Assembly: GCA_029964075.1 (NCBI GenBank)
Contig: CM057135.1
Location: 2,651,001-2,715,000 of the forward strand
Direction of reading: 5' to 3'
DNA length: 64,000 bases
From: Patiria pectinifera
Lineage: Eukaryota; Echinodermata; Asteroidea; Valvatida; Asterinidae
A program made the translations under genes and the position numbers. This document shows positions 21,785-32,409 of the stretch, piece by piece. How positions within the stretch are numbered: position 1 is the first letter of the stretch; each line of letters opens with the position of its first letter. A model generated the notes under the pieces. It was not told the DNA's origin. It saw nothing but the letters and a program-made list of their open reading frames with translations, and did no database searches.

Positions 21785-21788
21785 ATTT

Positions 21789-22623
21789 CAATATTATTGT
21801 GGTTAAAACCACGCTTTTTACATTTGCGATCAGGGTGCTCTCTTTCTTTAAGGTTTTCAATTATTAAAAATACTGGAAGATGGTCACTGATATCGGTCAC
21901 CAAAACACCGGCAGGATGGGTTTGATAAACATTGGTAAAAATATTATCAATAAGAGTTGCACTTTCCGTAGTAATCCTGGTTGGTTTGTCTATAGTAGGA
22001 TAGAAAGAATGAGATAATAAGGTATTCATGAAGCTTTGAACGCTATTATCAGTATCACATTCCATTAAGGTGATATTATAATCGCCCATAATGTAACACG
22101 ATTTGTTCTCATTATCTATTTGTGATAATATTGTATCAATACTTTCAATAAAGTCATTACATGTCACGCAAGGAGGTTTGTAAACAATTCCAACGATAAT
22201 ACTCGCTTTACCTGCGTTAAAAAGTTCAATAAAACATGATTCAATATCAGAATTAGTAAGACATAAGTCAGTGCGATTTGTATAAGCTAGGTCACGTTTC
22301 ATATAAAGTGCAACACTACCACCTCTTTTGTTTTGTCTACAGTTACCTTCAATAGTGTAATTAGGTATTTGTATTAAGGAGTCATGTATATCCTTTAACC
22401 AGGTTTCAGATATTCCAGTAACTGCGAAACTCTTTTGTAATATATTTAAATATTCAATAATGCTTGATTTGTTTCTTGGTAGACTACGAGCATTGAAATG
22501 CAGCAGCTTTATATCATTGCTATTGCTAAAATTATCTAGAAACTCATCTTCTTTATAATAATTACAGTTATTGTAAGGAATATCAAAATTAACATCTGGA
22601 TCTATGTCGGAATTCATAAACAA
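21789..22623 (-). pseudogene. LINE apurinic-type endonuclease
   Basis: Minus frame of 280 codons. It shows the exonuclease-endonuclease-phosphatase fold of LINE pol: LLHFNARSLPRNKS (Asn motif), VTGISETWL (Glu motif), RGGSVALYMKRDL, IVGIVYKPP, CYIMGDYNITL (GDxN), IDKPTRITTESATLIDNIFTN and VTDISDHLPVFL (SDHxP). All catalytic motifs are present. It ends only because the Penelope-like element inserted; its last codons before the stop are read from that insertion. In the intact LINE, RT would follow in the same protein. Confidence 0.85.
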
Positions 22624-22875
22624 GTTTTTACTTAATTGCTGATTAACAATACATTATTCACTCACCAATATTTGGAGGACCCATCAAAGCCAGTTGAATA
22701 AACCAAATATATTCTAAGTGACTTGTCTCATACCAGTACACAAAGCACAAATACAGAAAAACACACAAGTAACAGAACTGCATTATAATATTAATCACCA
22801 AATGAGGCGTAGGTTTCAGGCTTCTCCCCCAAAGACGGTTTGATCTGAAGGGCCCATCGCGTATCTTGTATCGGA

Positions 22876-23484
22876 TCATTGCTGGAACAGACCACGGGAT
22901 ATATGCGAAGTGGACCCTCTCTTGGTTCTGGAAGCGCCGTAGATGGGTTTCTCGTATCTCCTTCCGTTGTGCTCTGACTTCTGGTGTGACATCATCTGTG
23001 ACGAATATGTTTTGGCCCTTTCCTCACAGGATCCAGACTCCGCCTCGGAACCTTCAGGGACGCCTTGAATGACGACATTGTTGCGTCGGCTGCGATTGTG
23101 TATGTCATCGATCTTGTCTTCTATGTTCCTAATGATCCTCAGGTTGTAGTCCGTTTTCTTATCGATCTGTTTGTTGCTGGTGTCGTTGTTGTCTTGCACA
23201 AAAGTCACAGATGTTTTCAAGTCAGCGATGTCTTTGGTATTCGTGGACACCTGTTGGTTGACATCACTGAGGCGAACTTCTAAAGAGGTGAGTCGCGACT
23301 CTACAGTGTGAAGAGACTCCAGGATCTTGTCCAGCTTGTCTTCGATGGTAGTCAGCTTGCCACTGCATGGACAGTGACCACTGCCGCCATATTGCTCACT
23401 GTCGCTCGGGCTAGGCGATTCATTTTTCATGCTCGGTTTTCGGTGACGTCTGTATGTTTTCTTGATAGGTTGGTTGTCCGCCAT
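22876..23484 (-). pseudogene. LINE ORF1-like protein (coiled coil, truncated)
   Basis: Residues about 1-45 are basic and disordered, and residues 50-130 form a coiled coil (KLDKILESLHTVESRLTSL, then VQDNNDTSNKQ). DIHNRSRRNNVVIQGVPEG follows, the start of the L1-like ORF1 RNA-binding domain. The fuller relative at 53175-54068 continues for another 140 residues; here the frame deviates after SCEERAKT, with an internal deletion. ORF1 proteins of this type coat LINE RNA as trimers (established for the family). Confidence 0.7.
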
Positions 23485-23499
23485 GGTCAGAAGAAGTTT

Positions 23500-24074
23500 C
23501 CCGTTAGCTTATTATGGTACTGGCAATATTTATATCATATAGGCGCTGAGGAGATTAATTTTTGAGAGAGAACAGAAAAACGTGCCACCTTTACTCGTCA
23601 CCTTTACTCGTCACGCATCATTAACGATTTCGGCCTGATGAGCTTATGCCGTGATGTGTTGTACGTCCGGACGTCTGTGCGTTCTGACCATACCCCCCTT
23701 CTGGGGTGATGTTCCTTTCAGGACACATTACCCCACTATTTTCACAATAGAAAACCATCACCCTAGAAGAGAATCTTTAGAAAAAGGGATAATGGGAACA
23801 CAATGCTATCACCCCACAATTCCGTCTGGCTAGACCATCCGTCCGCCGTCCGTCCACAATTTCAAAATGCTTCTTCTTTGTCATTTCTTGACCGATTTTG
23901 ATTCTGTTTGTTTTGTCTGGATGCCGGATGAGCGCTACGTCGATGACGTTCTGGATACGGATAATAATTCATACCATATTGTACTGAATGCTCCTCCCTA
24001 ATAAATTCCATGAGAAAAACAGTTTACACTGCAACTCGGTCCTATTCTCCTCTTTGTTTCTACTTACTCTGTAG
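23500..24074. other. No gene seen; short direct repeat
   Basis: Holds the direct repeat CACCTTTACTCGTCAC at 23586-23615 and CCGTCCGTCC-like runs near 23838-23854. No supported exon lies before the acceptor at 24074. Confidence 0.4.
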
Positions 24075-24233
24075 CTTCCACCGATGCCCTGTACCATACC
24101 TGTTCACAGTAGTCCAAGAGGATCAACAGTTTCTAACCTCTCAGAGGGATTGACAAGTACCTGTAGCCCTGGTCCATCCACCTCATCTGAGAATGGGACA
24201 ACACCACCACGAAAGAAGTTCAAGCCGAACTTT
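24075..24233 (+). CDS. Host gene, exon A (partial, unrecognised family)
   Basis: Bounded by a pyrimidine-rich acceptor ending TCTGTAG and by the donor TTT|GTAAGTA. It is 159 nt, a multiple of three, and open throughout; an ATG at 24084 could start the protein. The product is Ser/Thr/Pro-rich and ends with a basic PRKKFKPNF. It joins the next exon in phase 0. Earlier exons may lie upstream. Confidence 0.5.
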
Positions 24234-24511
24234 GTAAGTACAGTAGATGCAAACTTGACGTGTCCCTCTACCCGGGTTAGTGCCAGCAATGAAAATCAGG
24301 TGGGAGAATTCCTGCCTTGGCATACATTCTGAGGGTTGCAGTACCACAGTAGAGTCAACAGGTCAACATAAAACTACTCAAACTCAAGGACAAAAGTAAA
24401 GCTCAAAGAAAATTGGTTGTATCCATCCATCCCATGCAAGTGTGGAGAGCAGTTGGTCAGCCGACTTTTAGCATGAAAAATTGAACCACTGGTATTTTAT
24501 TTCATTCTCAG

Positions 24512-24651
24512 AGTGCCCGAGCATTGCTGGAAGAGAGTTCAGTTGGTAGATCCATTATTTCAGAGATTGAGGAAGGAGAGTTGACACGGAAAAGCAGACT
24601 GAAGCCTGTTAGAATTGTTGTTGCACATATAATCGAGCACTATGGAGATCG
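24512..24651 (+). CDS. Host gene, exon B
   Basis: Acceptor TTCATTCTCAG and donor CG|GTATGT. The product (SARALLEESSVG, then SRLKPVRIVVAHIIEHYGDR) is a helical segment of a kind seen at the start of an uncharacterised invertebrate and fish protein family (from memory of the motif, no name). Phase 2 at its end matches exon C. The agreement in phase across three exons is the main support. Confidence 0.55.
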
Positions 24652-25558
24652 GTATGTTATACATCATTTTATATTGTATCCGATATGGTGTTAGGACTTG
24701 GGTGCAATTTAGATAACCAGATTATGATTATGAAACAGAGTGGTCATTCAACAACAGCATCTTTCGGTTGAACCATCTCCACTGTGATGGTCTCAAAAGA
24801 GACATTCAGCATGATGAAATCAAAATTGAGCTTATTATCATTATATCTGGCTCATTGTTGTAGCTACAGTAGATCAACGTCAGCATCCTGGAAAAAATTC
24901 AGAGGGCTTAGATGCAGAATGGTGAGATCAACCAGTGCAATGAATATAACACCATCATCATACAAACCCCATGTGGGTACATTGAAATTCATTTGTTTGT
25001 CACTGTGAGGAGGGAATTGAGTAAACAATTTTGAGCATTTCAAGCATATTTTCATCTTAGTTATAAAAAATCTGTGCCGGGCAAAATGTGCAGTATGAGA
25101 TCAGAGTGTGACGCGGCCAGCACTGAATTGAAAGCTAAACTTGTGTGGCAGCTTTCCAATTATTGACATTATTTTGGTCAAATTTGAATTCTGCTCATGG
25201 ATAGTTTGATATCCTACACCATTTCACTCATTTGTATAGCATTTTGCTGTGCTGCTACATACTGTAATCACTAAGCTTCTTGGTTTCTACACCATCCTGG
25301 CTGTAGTCATATGCTAGTTCTATAAGAGTGACATGACAACATAAGTTCATCGGTGACAAGGCCAACCATATTTTCGTCATATAAACTTTTCCTGGTGGTC
25401 AGTTTTAAACTACTGTAGCCTTTTAAACTGATGAAGTAAGTGACAAACTCTTAAATTTATGTATGTCTGGCTGGTGTTACTTCAAAGCCTGTCAAATTCT
25501 TTCATCCGTATTAGTTGGTTTAATTTTCTTTACTTTACATCTTCTTTTACATCAACAG

Positions 25559-25643
25559 GCCCAAAGGTGACGTGAAGACTAGGATGGCTCAGGCCATCAT
25601 TGATGATTTCCCATCTCTGAAAGATGATGAAGGTCAAGGTTTT
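25559..25643 (+). CDS. Host gene, exon C
   Basis: Acceptor ACATCAACAG and donor TTT|GTAAGTA. The 85-nt exon completes the split Arg codon of exon B and encodes PKGDVKTRMAQAIIDDFPSL, a helical continuation of the same domain. It ends in phase 0. The following intron, about 5.9 kb, holds the LTR element and two inverted-repeat elements. Confidence 0.6.
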
Positions 25644-26143
25644 GTAAGTATATGCAACAATTTATTTCCTGCATGCTTGTCAAATTATGTGTGGGAGAGG
25701 TACTCATCCAGATCCTGAGCCAATTCAAAACAGCACAATTCTCAAAAGATGGGTCATGCAGTGACAATGACAGTAAATAATTGTTAATACCAATGGATCA
25801 ACAAAAGGTAAAATGTTCCAATTAATTATCTGTATTTAAATGCTAGCAAAACAACATAATAAAACACTGTCACGTCTCGGCCACCATTAACCGGTTCTCT
25901 AAATCGTCAAATTTTTCGGTCAACAAATGTTACTTTATGGACGATCGTAAATGTATAAATTTTGCTCATACATGTATAAGGGGTTTTCCGGTCTGACTTC
26001 TCAAAACTTGGTCACAAGGATCATTGGATGGTGGATCATCTGTGGTAATCAGCGAGTTGGGGTCCAACTCGGGCCCTATGGCCGTTTCACTTCAATCACA
26101 CAAAATGCAAACCATATGCTACAATGTTGGGAGTTTGTCAAGA

Positions 26144-26339
26144 TGTAAGGGTAAACCTGTATACATGTACATTCATTCGTTGTTCATCCTTTTAGTGTGT
26201 TCATGTCCTGTCCATTCCAAGCCTCCGTAGAGCTGACATGTATGTTGCATTGTGGGATCGTTTATGATTATGGGATAGAATCAAGATGGCCGCTAATCAC
26301 GTTCAATCATCTTTAATTTAAGTGTCAATAAACCAATCA
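26144..26339 (+). repeat. 5' LTR
   Basis: Starts TGTAAGGGTAAACC and ends ACCAATCA. It differs from the 3' LTR at only a couple of visible positions (G/C near 26149, T/C near 26194), indicating recent insertion. AATAAA near its end could serve as the polyadenylation signal. Confidence 0.85.
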
Positions 26340-26497
26340 TTAATTACTGCCTCAACATGTGGCCCTGTACATCTGTTCTCTGCGGCTTGTGGTGTCACAC
26401 GAGGTGGGGATTGCACAAAGTTCACGCGAGGGGTCAGGTCGTGTGGTTTCTGCAGTACCGGCCTTGGGGCGAGTGAGCGGGGACTGTTCAGGATTGA

Positions 26498-27991
26498 GTG
26501 GTTCAGAAGCACAAATCCCTACCCACTGCTGCAGCCCCAAATACACCCAGTGATGATGTGTTGACCCCAGATCCGTCGGGTGTTGCAGCCAATGACACCC
26601 ACACTGACACACAATGCTCCGCCACTGTCTGTATCCATCCTAAGACTGCTTTTGTTGATTGGATACAATGTGATGATTGCGATCGATGGTTTCATCAGAA
26701 ATGCGTCCACATCAGAAAGACTCGCGCAGCTACCATTGAAACATATTCATGCCCCTCGTGCCGCCACAAACGCTGGAAAAATCGCCGCGAGATGGAGTGG
26801 GAGGTTTCCCTAAGGAAACAGCCTCCTATGCCTACAGCATTTACTCTTGCACAGCTCTCCAGTGCACAGGCACGCGATCCAGAACTGAATCACATACTAC
26901 AGTTCCTGAGTGAGAACGAGTTGCCCAGTGACCCGCACAGTGCGAACCAGATTCAACACCGAGCAGGTGAATATCGTATCCACAACGGTATTTTACTACA
27001 CTACCGTGCACCATCATGGGACGTAGTCGTTCCAAAATCCCTACAGCGTGATGTCATCTACGAATGCCATGCCCAGCCCTCCGCCGGACACCAAGGCCGG
27101 ACAAAGACTATGCATCGCATCAGAGGCCAAAACCTTTGGTGGCGAGGTATTTCACGCTCAGTACGCGATTTTGTTCGTTCCTGTCGTACCTGTCAACAGA
27201 CAAAACCGCTCTTCCGCAAGCCAGCAGGCTTCATGATGTCCACTAGTTCCAGTACACCATGGGAGGTAGTTGCTGTGGACCTCATGGGTCCGTTACCTAA
27301 GAGTCATGCAGGTCACGAATACCTGCTTGTGGCCGTTGATCACTACACGAAGTGGACATAGATAATTCCACTGAAGAAGGCTACAGGACAGACCGTCGGT
27401 TGTGCGATTGTACGCCAACTGTTCAGTAGATATGGAGCACCGCGTTCCCTGTTGTCGGATAATGGGCCACAATTTACCAGTCGCGCAATGTCTTCTGTCT
27501 GTGTCGCCTGGGGGGTGGAACAACGTTTTATATCGCCTTACCATCCTCAGAGCAATTGGGTAGAACGCGTTAATAGAGACATTAAGGGAATGTTACAGGC
27601 ATTCACCGGCACAGATCACCGTACCTGGGACATCCACATTGCAGAGTTTGCTTTCGCCCTTAACTCCTCCACTCATGAGTCCACGAGGGTGGAGCCCGCC
27701 GTTCTCATGTTTGGGCGCCACCTGCGCTCACCAATTTCGAACAAATGGAACACAGACAAATTGGACAACCCTCCAATTGACTTGGACAACATCGTGACAC
27801 AGGTCAAGGCGTCCACAGAACAGGCGCGGATGAGGCGCAAACAATACTATGATCGCGCACGCTCTGTCGCCAGCGTTCAAGTGGGTGACCACGTCATGGT
27901 ACGCACCCACCCACAGTCCAGTGCCACCAAACATTCAGTGCAAAACTCGCGCCACGCTGGAGAGGACCTCTTGTGGTCCGTGAACGATTGA
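26498..27991 (+). pseudogene. PHD finger plus Ty3/gypsy-type integrase
   Basis: Residues about 40-95 are a PHD-type finger (CIHPK, then CDDCDRWFHQKC and YSCPSC). A linker TLAQLSSAQARDPEL follows, then the integrase zinc finger (CHAQPSAGHQG with H-x-H-like spacing, then SCRTCQQTK). The catalytic core has VAVDLMGP (Asp 1), LLSDNGPQF (Asp 2) and WVERVNRD (Glu). An in-frame TAG (27359-27361) splits the core between the first two Asp residues, and the frame is lost near 27940, although a sensible C-terminal tail (VHIDQIKPVPKP) continues to 28089 in another frame. In chromatin-reading retroelements such an N- or C-terminal reader directs integration; the PHD could do this here (inference). Confidence 0.75.
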
Positions 27992-28715
27992 CACCAGTCA
28001 ATTTGAAGTTGGCTGACTTGAACAATCCTAGAAAAGAGATCATTGTACACATTGATCAGATCAAACCAGTTCCTAAGCCTGCACCCTAAGTGCAATGGTT
28101 ATGTTATGATATTATAGGTCTTGTGTGTTATTTTTTCATCTCTGTATATGTACTCGACGGCAGTTTGATAGTTATTCCAGTTCCCATTTGTCAGAAAAGA
28201 TACATGTATAGAGGAGTATGATGTTGTTTATATGCCACTTGGTTGATACATTGTATAAATGTGTTCTTCATGTAAAATGTGCGTTATGACACCAGTGTAT
28301 CTGTTGTTAAAGATTAACAAAGAAATACTAGAAGCTTGTTTTATTTTATTATGTGGTTGATATTTTGAGTATGTATCTCCCAGGGTGAGACTGAGATCCG
28401 AGATTTTTCATTCCTTATAAAGAAGCAGTTGGAAAGTATTTATTTTGTTTGGCTTTTGGGAAGAAAGGTACTTCCTTTTACAAAAAAACAAACAAACAAA
28501 TTCATTCGTTTGTGAACCAGTTACTTCTGTGTACTTTTGAACTTACTCAATGTGTATTTGACGTGTTATGACTTACAAGTGATCCACATGTACCATACAT
28601 ATATATTTATGTGATTATTTGCACCCCTGATTGTCAGTTCTAGTTACATTTACATGTGGAGAGAAATAATGCCTTGGGTCATTCCAAATTTGTGCTTTGT
28701 TTAAATCATTATCTT

Positions 28716-28923
28716 AGGAGGGGGGAGTGTAACGGTAAACCTGTATACATGTACATTCATTCGTTGTTCATCCTTTCAGTGTGTTCATGTCCTGTCCATT
28801 CCAAGCCTCCGTAGAGCTGACATGTATGTTGCATTGTGGGATCGTTTATGATTATGGGATAGAATCAAGATGGCCGCTAATCACGTTCAATCATCTTTAA
28901 TTTAAGTGTCAATAAACCAATCA
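28716..28923 (+). repeat. Polypurine tract and 3' LTR
   Basis: The tract AGGAGGGGGGAG (28716-28727) primes plus-strand DNA synthesis in LTR elements and directly abuts the LTR start TGTAACGG at 28728. The LTR ends TCA at 28923. Confidence 0.85.
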
Positions 28924-29221
28924 TAGTTCATCGCTCAAATCCTGGAAATCCTGTCAATCAATTATCTGGACATCAATTAATAACAAATAAGTTGTTATAA
29001 AGATATTGCTTCCCTCGGGGTGTTCAGGATTCTTGGGTCCAAGGCCCCGCTCGAGCTGTGTGAACCACCCAGTATGGACTACAATTCTAAAAATATCCTA
29101 ACATTGGTGCATGTACATGAAACATTGTACATGTAGTCAACATTCAGAGCTGAAAATTTTTGAAGAAATTTTAGAGGTCATCCAAGGAAAAATTCTTCTC
29201 ATGGTCAGTATTTGGTTACAC

Positions 29222-29343
29222 CTCTATGTTCCGACACCCCTATGTTCCGACTGCACATATTCCTATTCCTAACCCTAACCCAAACCCTAACCGAGAGTAA
29301 CACAATCTAGGTTGTCGGAACATAGGGGTGTCGGAACATAGAG
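29222..29343. repeat. 30-bp perfect inverted repeat around interstitial telomere-like repeats
   Basis: 29222-29251 is the exact complement of 29314-29343. Each arm holds two copies of CTATGTTCCGAC. The 62-bp centre contains CCTAACCCTAACCCAAACCC, that is, vertebrate-type telomere repeats. No target duplication was evident. Confidence 0.8.
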
Positions 29344-29438
29344 CAGTCACCCAGTATTTGGCCCTTTATACAATGAGTCAAAACCTGTCCTGAAACAGTA
29401 GCGCGACTTGTGTTACATGTATGTCCAAGGAATATTTT

Positions 29439-29642
29439 GGAAAGATTTCCATATACGAAGTTCACTAATTTTCCTCTGTATTGATTAACAAGCCCCCAGA
29501 TAGCAATTTCATGTCATCAAAGTCAATTTGAGCAGTGAGAAAATACAAGCATTTTCTTAGAAAACACTTAGAATTTTTCAGTCCAATCTCATAGGGTTTG
29601 TACACAGGGTGTTGAGTGAACTTCGTATATGGAAATCTTTCC
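29439..29642. mobile_element. hAT-like MITE, 204 bp, 8-bp duplication AATATTTT
   Basis: 28-bp perfect inverted termini, beginning GGAAAGATTTCC and ending GAAGTTCACT on the inside, lie at 29439-29466 and 29615-29642. AATATTTT occurs on both flanks (29431-29438 and 29643-29650). The interior is non-coding. An 8-bp duplication suggests hAT or a similar superfamily. Confidence 0.75.
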
Positions 29643-29650
29643 AATATTTT

Positions 29651-31514
29651 TTGCTGTATAAGTGTTTGATGCCTGAATGTTTGTTGGGTATGACATTTCC
29701 AAATTGACTGCATGCGTATCATATTTTTGTTTATAGCTTCTGCAACCTTGGTGCTCTGGTTTATCTTGTACTGAATTGTTTGGATTTATCTGCCCTACAA
29801 GAAGCCTGGTACACTCCGGGAAAAGGATTTCATTCGTCAACTGGGTGGATAGAGGAACGATTGAGGAACGTCCGGCGCAGTGAGACTGGAACCAAAACGA
29901 CCATAACTCATCCAAGCAAAAATACATTGATTGCTGCCACTTTACCGGGTAGGTGAGTAATAGGGATGAGTACACTCTCAACTCATCTGAGCTATATCTA
30001 GGGATTGGTCAAAAATGGGGCGTGACTGTGATGACAACACTGATGGAATGCTGAACACTATGGTGTATCACCATCACAATCTATTCCCTCAGGAATGGGT
30101 TAACTGTTTATCCCAATACTGCCTTTGTTCAATGAATTCCATAAATAAGCATTTGTTGGCATTGTATGATCTTCAGGTTGATGTGCCATGTTTTCAACAT
30201 TTTATTTCTTCTTCACCTCTGGTCTACATAGGTACAGGAATTGTTTTTTGTTGGAGATCCACAAAATGGAATCAAGTACTTTGTTATATACAATATTTTA
30301 AATTATGCCATTCCACTGTTAAATTGAATACATATGCATGTGTGCTTAGGCCAAAAAAAAAGAATAGTTCTGCTTCCGGTTACCCGACCGACCCTATTTT
30401 TAGGCTGCGACCCTAAAAATGTTATCGGCTATTCCAAAAAAAATATAAAAAAATTAATAAATAAAAATAAAATCTTGTTGTCTTTTTATCTTCACAAAAT
30501 ACCTCTCAACAACCCATTTGCATCAAAAATGCTTGTATTTATTTGTTTTCTTACTTGCATTCGCTTTTTATCAAAAGAAACCTCCGTTATTTTTACAAAT
30601 TTGCTCCGCGATATAACCACTTCGCAATTCGATGTCACGGTGAATATAATCACGTGGCGACTACTGGTTCCCGCCGCGCCGCGCAGGGGCCAATTTAGAA
30701 GACATGATAAAAACGTGGTAACCAGTCCACAGCTTTGAGACCGATAGCGCGCTAGCAGCTGCAGCAGCAGTGCAGGCCACTGTCAACTGGTCGGATTCGA
30801 CATCGTAAAAATGCCAAGAAAACACCGATAGAGAAAGAGCATTTTTGCAAGTCAGTTTACAGAATTGATCTAGCTTGTCTGTGTATGTAATTTCTGTGTT
30901 CAAGAGTTCATTTTGAGATTGCACTACTTATATTTGGAGTGATACATGCCGCGTGTTTCCCGGCATTTTTTGGCATTGTTGTACAGGTGGGTCGATTTGG
31001 ATTGTGTGAACTGGTGTTTCGGCATGGCTGTTTTGTTGGGTGGCTCCTCGAATACCACGCTCCTACTCCTCTAGAACCGTTGAAATGATGAAAAACTCGT
31101 CCTGTAAACTTTTCAGAAATATTGAACAATATTAACTGGTAGCTCACGAGCCTCAAATGTGGTTGTGACTCAGCAGAAATATCGGTCCTCAACTATTTAT
31201 ATGGCTTATTTGAGCTGTTGTCCCCTGTGTATGTCCATTGAACAAAAATATCAATGACCGTTGTGTTGATTGTTTAATTTGATATTATTTCACGATCAGT
31301 GTACAGTGTTTGGTCAACAAGAAGGTATTTCCTATTTGGTATGTATTATAGTGAGTAGAAGGTCAAACTCTTAACTTGGTATAATGTTACTTGTATGGTG
31401 ATGTACCGGATCTCTGTTAAAATTTTGTATTATGCATTTGAGTTGTTGGTATTGAATGATTGTTTTCAAATTGTATGTACTAATATATGAATATGTATTT
31501 TCACTGTGTTATAG
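29651..31514. other. Intron sequence, no supported gene
   Basis: Between host exons C and D. It contains an AT-rich segment with an unusual pair CCCTATTTTTAGG / CCCTAAAAATG at 30393-30421 and a GC-rich patch near 30670-30780. Open frames here lack motifs. Confidence 0.4.
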
Positions 31515-31662
31515 GTAGAATTGGATTTTCGGGCCCTATTTGCGGAGGTGTCCGATAACCTCTACATGCTGTGGACTTCAACCTACACTAATGAGGTGCT
31601 GAAGTATGCCAGTCTGCAAGGGAAATGGCAATTTTACTTGCATATTGATCCGTCCAAAATGA
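31515..31662 (+). CDS. Host gene, exon D
   Basis: Acceptor GTGTTATAG and donor GA|GTAAGT. Read in phase 0 from exon C, it gives 49 open codons: VELDFRALFAEVSDNLYML, later YASLQGKWQFYLHIDP. Length and phase fit the preceding exons, which supports one gene spanning the intron with the LTR element. Function not recognised. Confidence 0.5.
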
Positions 31663-31984
31663 GTAAGTACATAAATGAGCACATGAATAACGGGTTATAT
31701 TCATGTAAGCTACTGTTACAAATTGGATATACAGTAGGAGAGTTGCTGATTTCTATGAGATCGTACAGGTCTGTTGTTTACATCACATGCACATTTTCCT
31801 ACTAGGGGGATAATACTCTGGATACAATATAGATGGTAGGAATTTACAAGTCTTTCAGCGGGTAAAGGAGCTGGTCATTCATTTAGACTCCTCCATGAAG
31901 ATATTTAAGTAATGCGCAGGTCTGCCAGAAGAGGGAATTGGATTTTGGCTTTAATTAAACGTCATGTCAAGTTTCTGCATGAAG

Positions 31985-32258
31985 ATGTTGTTCTTGGACT
32001 TCTATAAGCAGAAGGAGAGGCCTCACCTCGAGTATGCTGCTCAGGCTTGGAATCCCTATTCAACTAGACACACGCTCTTGCTGAAACAGGTGCAGAGACG
32101 TGCTACCAAGTTAATCAGTTCTATTCAGGACTTGCCATATTAGCAGCGCCTAGGTCTCACTACACTCGAGCTTGGGCATCTAAGGGGGAATTAGTTCAGG
32201 TCTTCAAGATTGTTAATAGATTTGATAAGCTTGGGTTTGATGTTTTTCATTTATCACA
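31985..32258 (+). pseudogene. LINE reverse-transcriptase C-terminal fragment
   Basis: A plus-strand remnant, in shifting frames, with RPHLEYAAQAWNPYSTRH followed by LLLKQVQRRATKLI. This is the post-RT region of a CR1/L2-type LINE pol. A TAG follows the LPY motif. Only about 90 codons remain, with stops. It belongs to a different family from the two minus-strand LINEs in this window, whose equivalent motif reads LPYLNYSILTWG. Confidence 0.6.
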
Positions 32259-32299
32259 TGTTCATATTTTGTTTGTTATATTTCTGACTCGGATGACAA

Positions 32300-32409
32300 G
32301 AAGACACGTTTCGTTGGGCCTTCTCCCATGTATTCTGCCACCTGGCAGAAAGGGGAATAAGACGGCCAGTATTGATGAAGCTATGGCATCCTACATTGCC
32401 GTTGAACCG
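32300..32409 (+). CDS. Host gene, probable exon E
   Basis: Ends at the donor CCG|GTAAGA (GT at 32410). The frame reads GNKTASIDEAMASYIAVEP before the donor. The acceptor is uncertain: candidates are AG near 32301 or 32345, and none gives an unambiguous phase match with exon D, so an exon may be missing between them. Confidence 0.35.

Larger units (their letters stand above)
18167..21787 (+). mobile_element. Penelope-like element with flanking pLTRs
   Basis: A complete 3.6-kb element. It has direct pLTR repeats at both ends (18167-18319 and 21632-21784), one plus-strand pol with RT and a C-terminal GIY-YIG endonuclease, and a 9-bp target duplication TCAATATTA (18158-18166 and 21788-21796). 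It lies antisense within the LINE. The pol has two single-base frameshifts and one stop, so this copy is dead but young: its coding region is otherwise continuous. Confidence 0.85.
16000..23500 (-). mobile_element. LINE (non-LTR retrotransposon), internally deleted and split by nested insertions
   Basis: Read on the minus strand: ORF1-like coiled-coil protein (23484-22876), apurinic-type endonuclease (22623-21789), linker (18165-17945), RT palm (17579-17358), RT C-terminal region (16950-16341) and a 3' UTR to about 16000. The 3' UTR shares AACATTTATTTCAA-GTTG with the second LINE at about 50523. Insertions: a Penelope-like element at 18167-21787, a small element at 17596-17927 and a piggyBac-type MITE at 16999-17329. 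The RT fingers and part of the palm are missing between 17580 and 17945. Confidence 0.75.
26144..28923 (+). mobile_element. Compact Ty3/gypsy-like LTR element encoding only PHD and integrase
   Basis: Two 196-bp LTRs in direct orientation (26144-26339 and 28728-28923) start TGTAA and end AATCA, and there is a perfect polypurine tract right before the 3' LTR. The 2.4-kb interior has one plus-strand gene: PHD finger, H2C2 zinc finger and DDE integrase. Gag, protease, RT and RNase H are absent. No clear target duplication was found: CAAGA lies to the left and TAGTT to the right. It lies in an intron of the host gene, in sense orientation. Confidence 0.8.

Noticed and set aside
26139-28928. Target duplication for the LTR element
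   Set aside because: CAAGA on the left and TAGTT on the right do not match; not claimed.
29266-29294. True telomere or chromosome end
   Set aside because: Only a few CCCTAA units, enclosed in an inverted repeat within unique sequence on both sides.
30015-30738. Two plus-strand ORFs of about 134 codons
   Set aside because: No motif, low-complexity ends and location within an intron; treated as chance frames.
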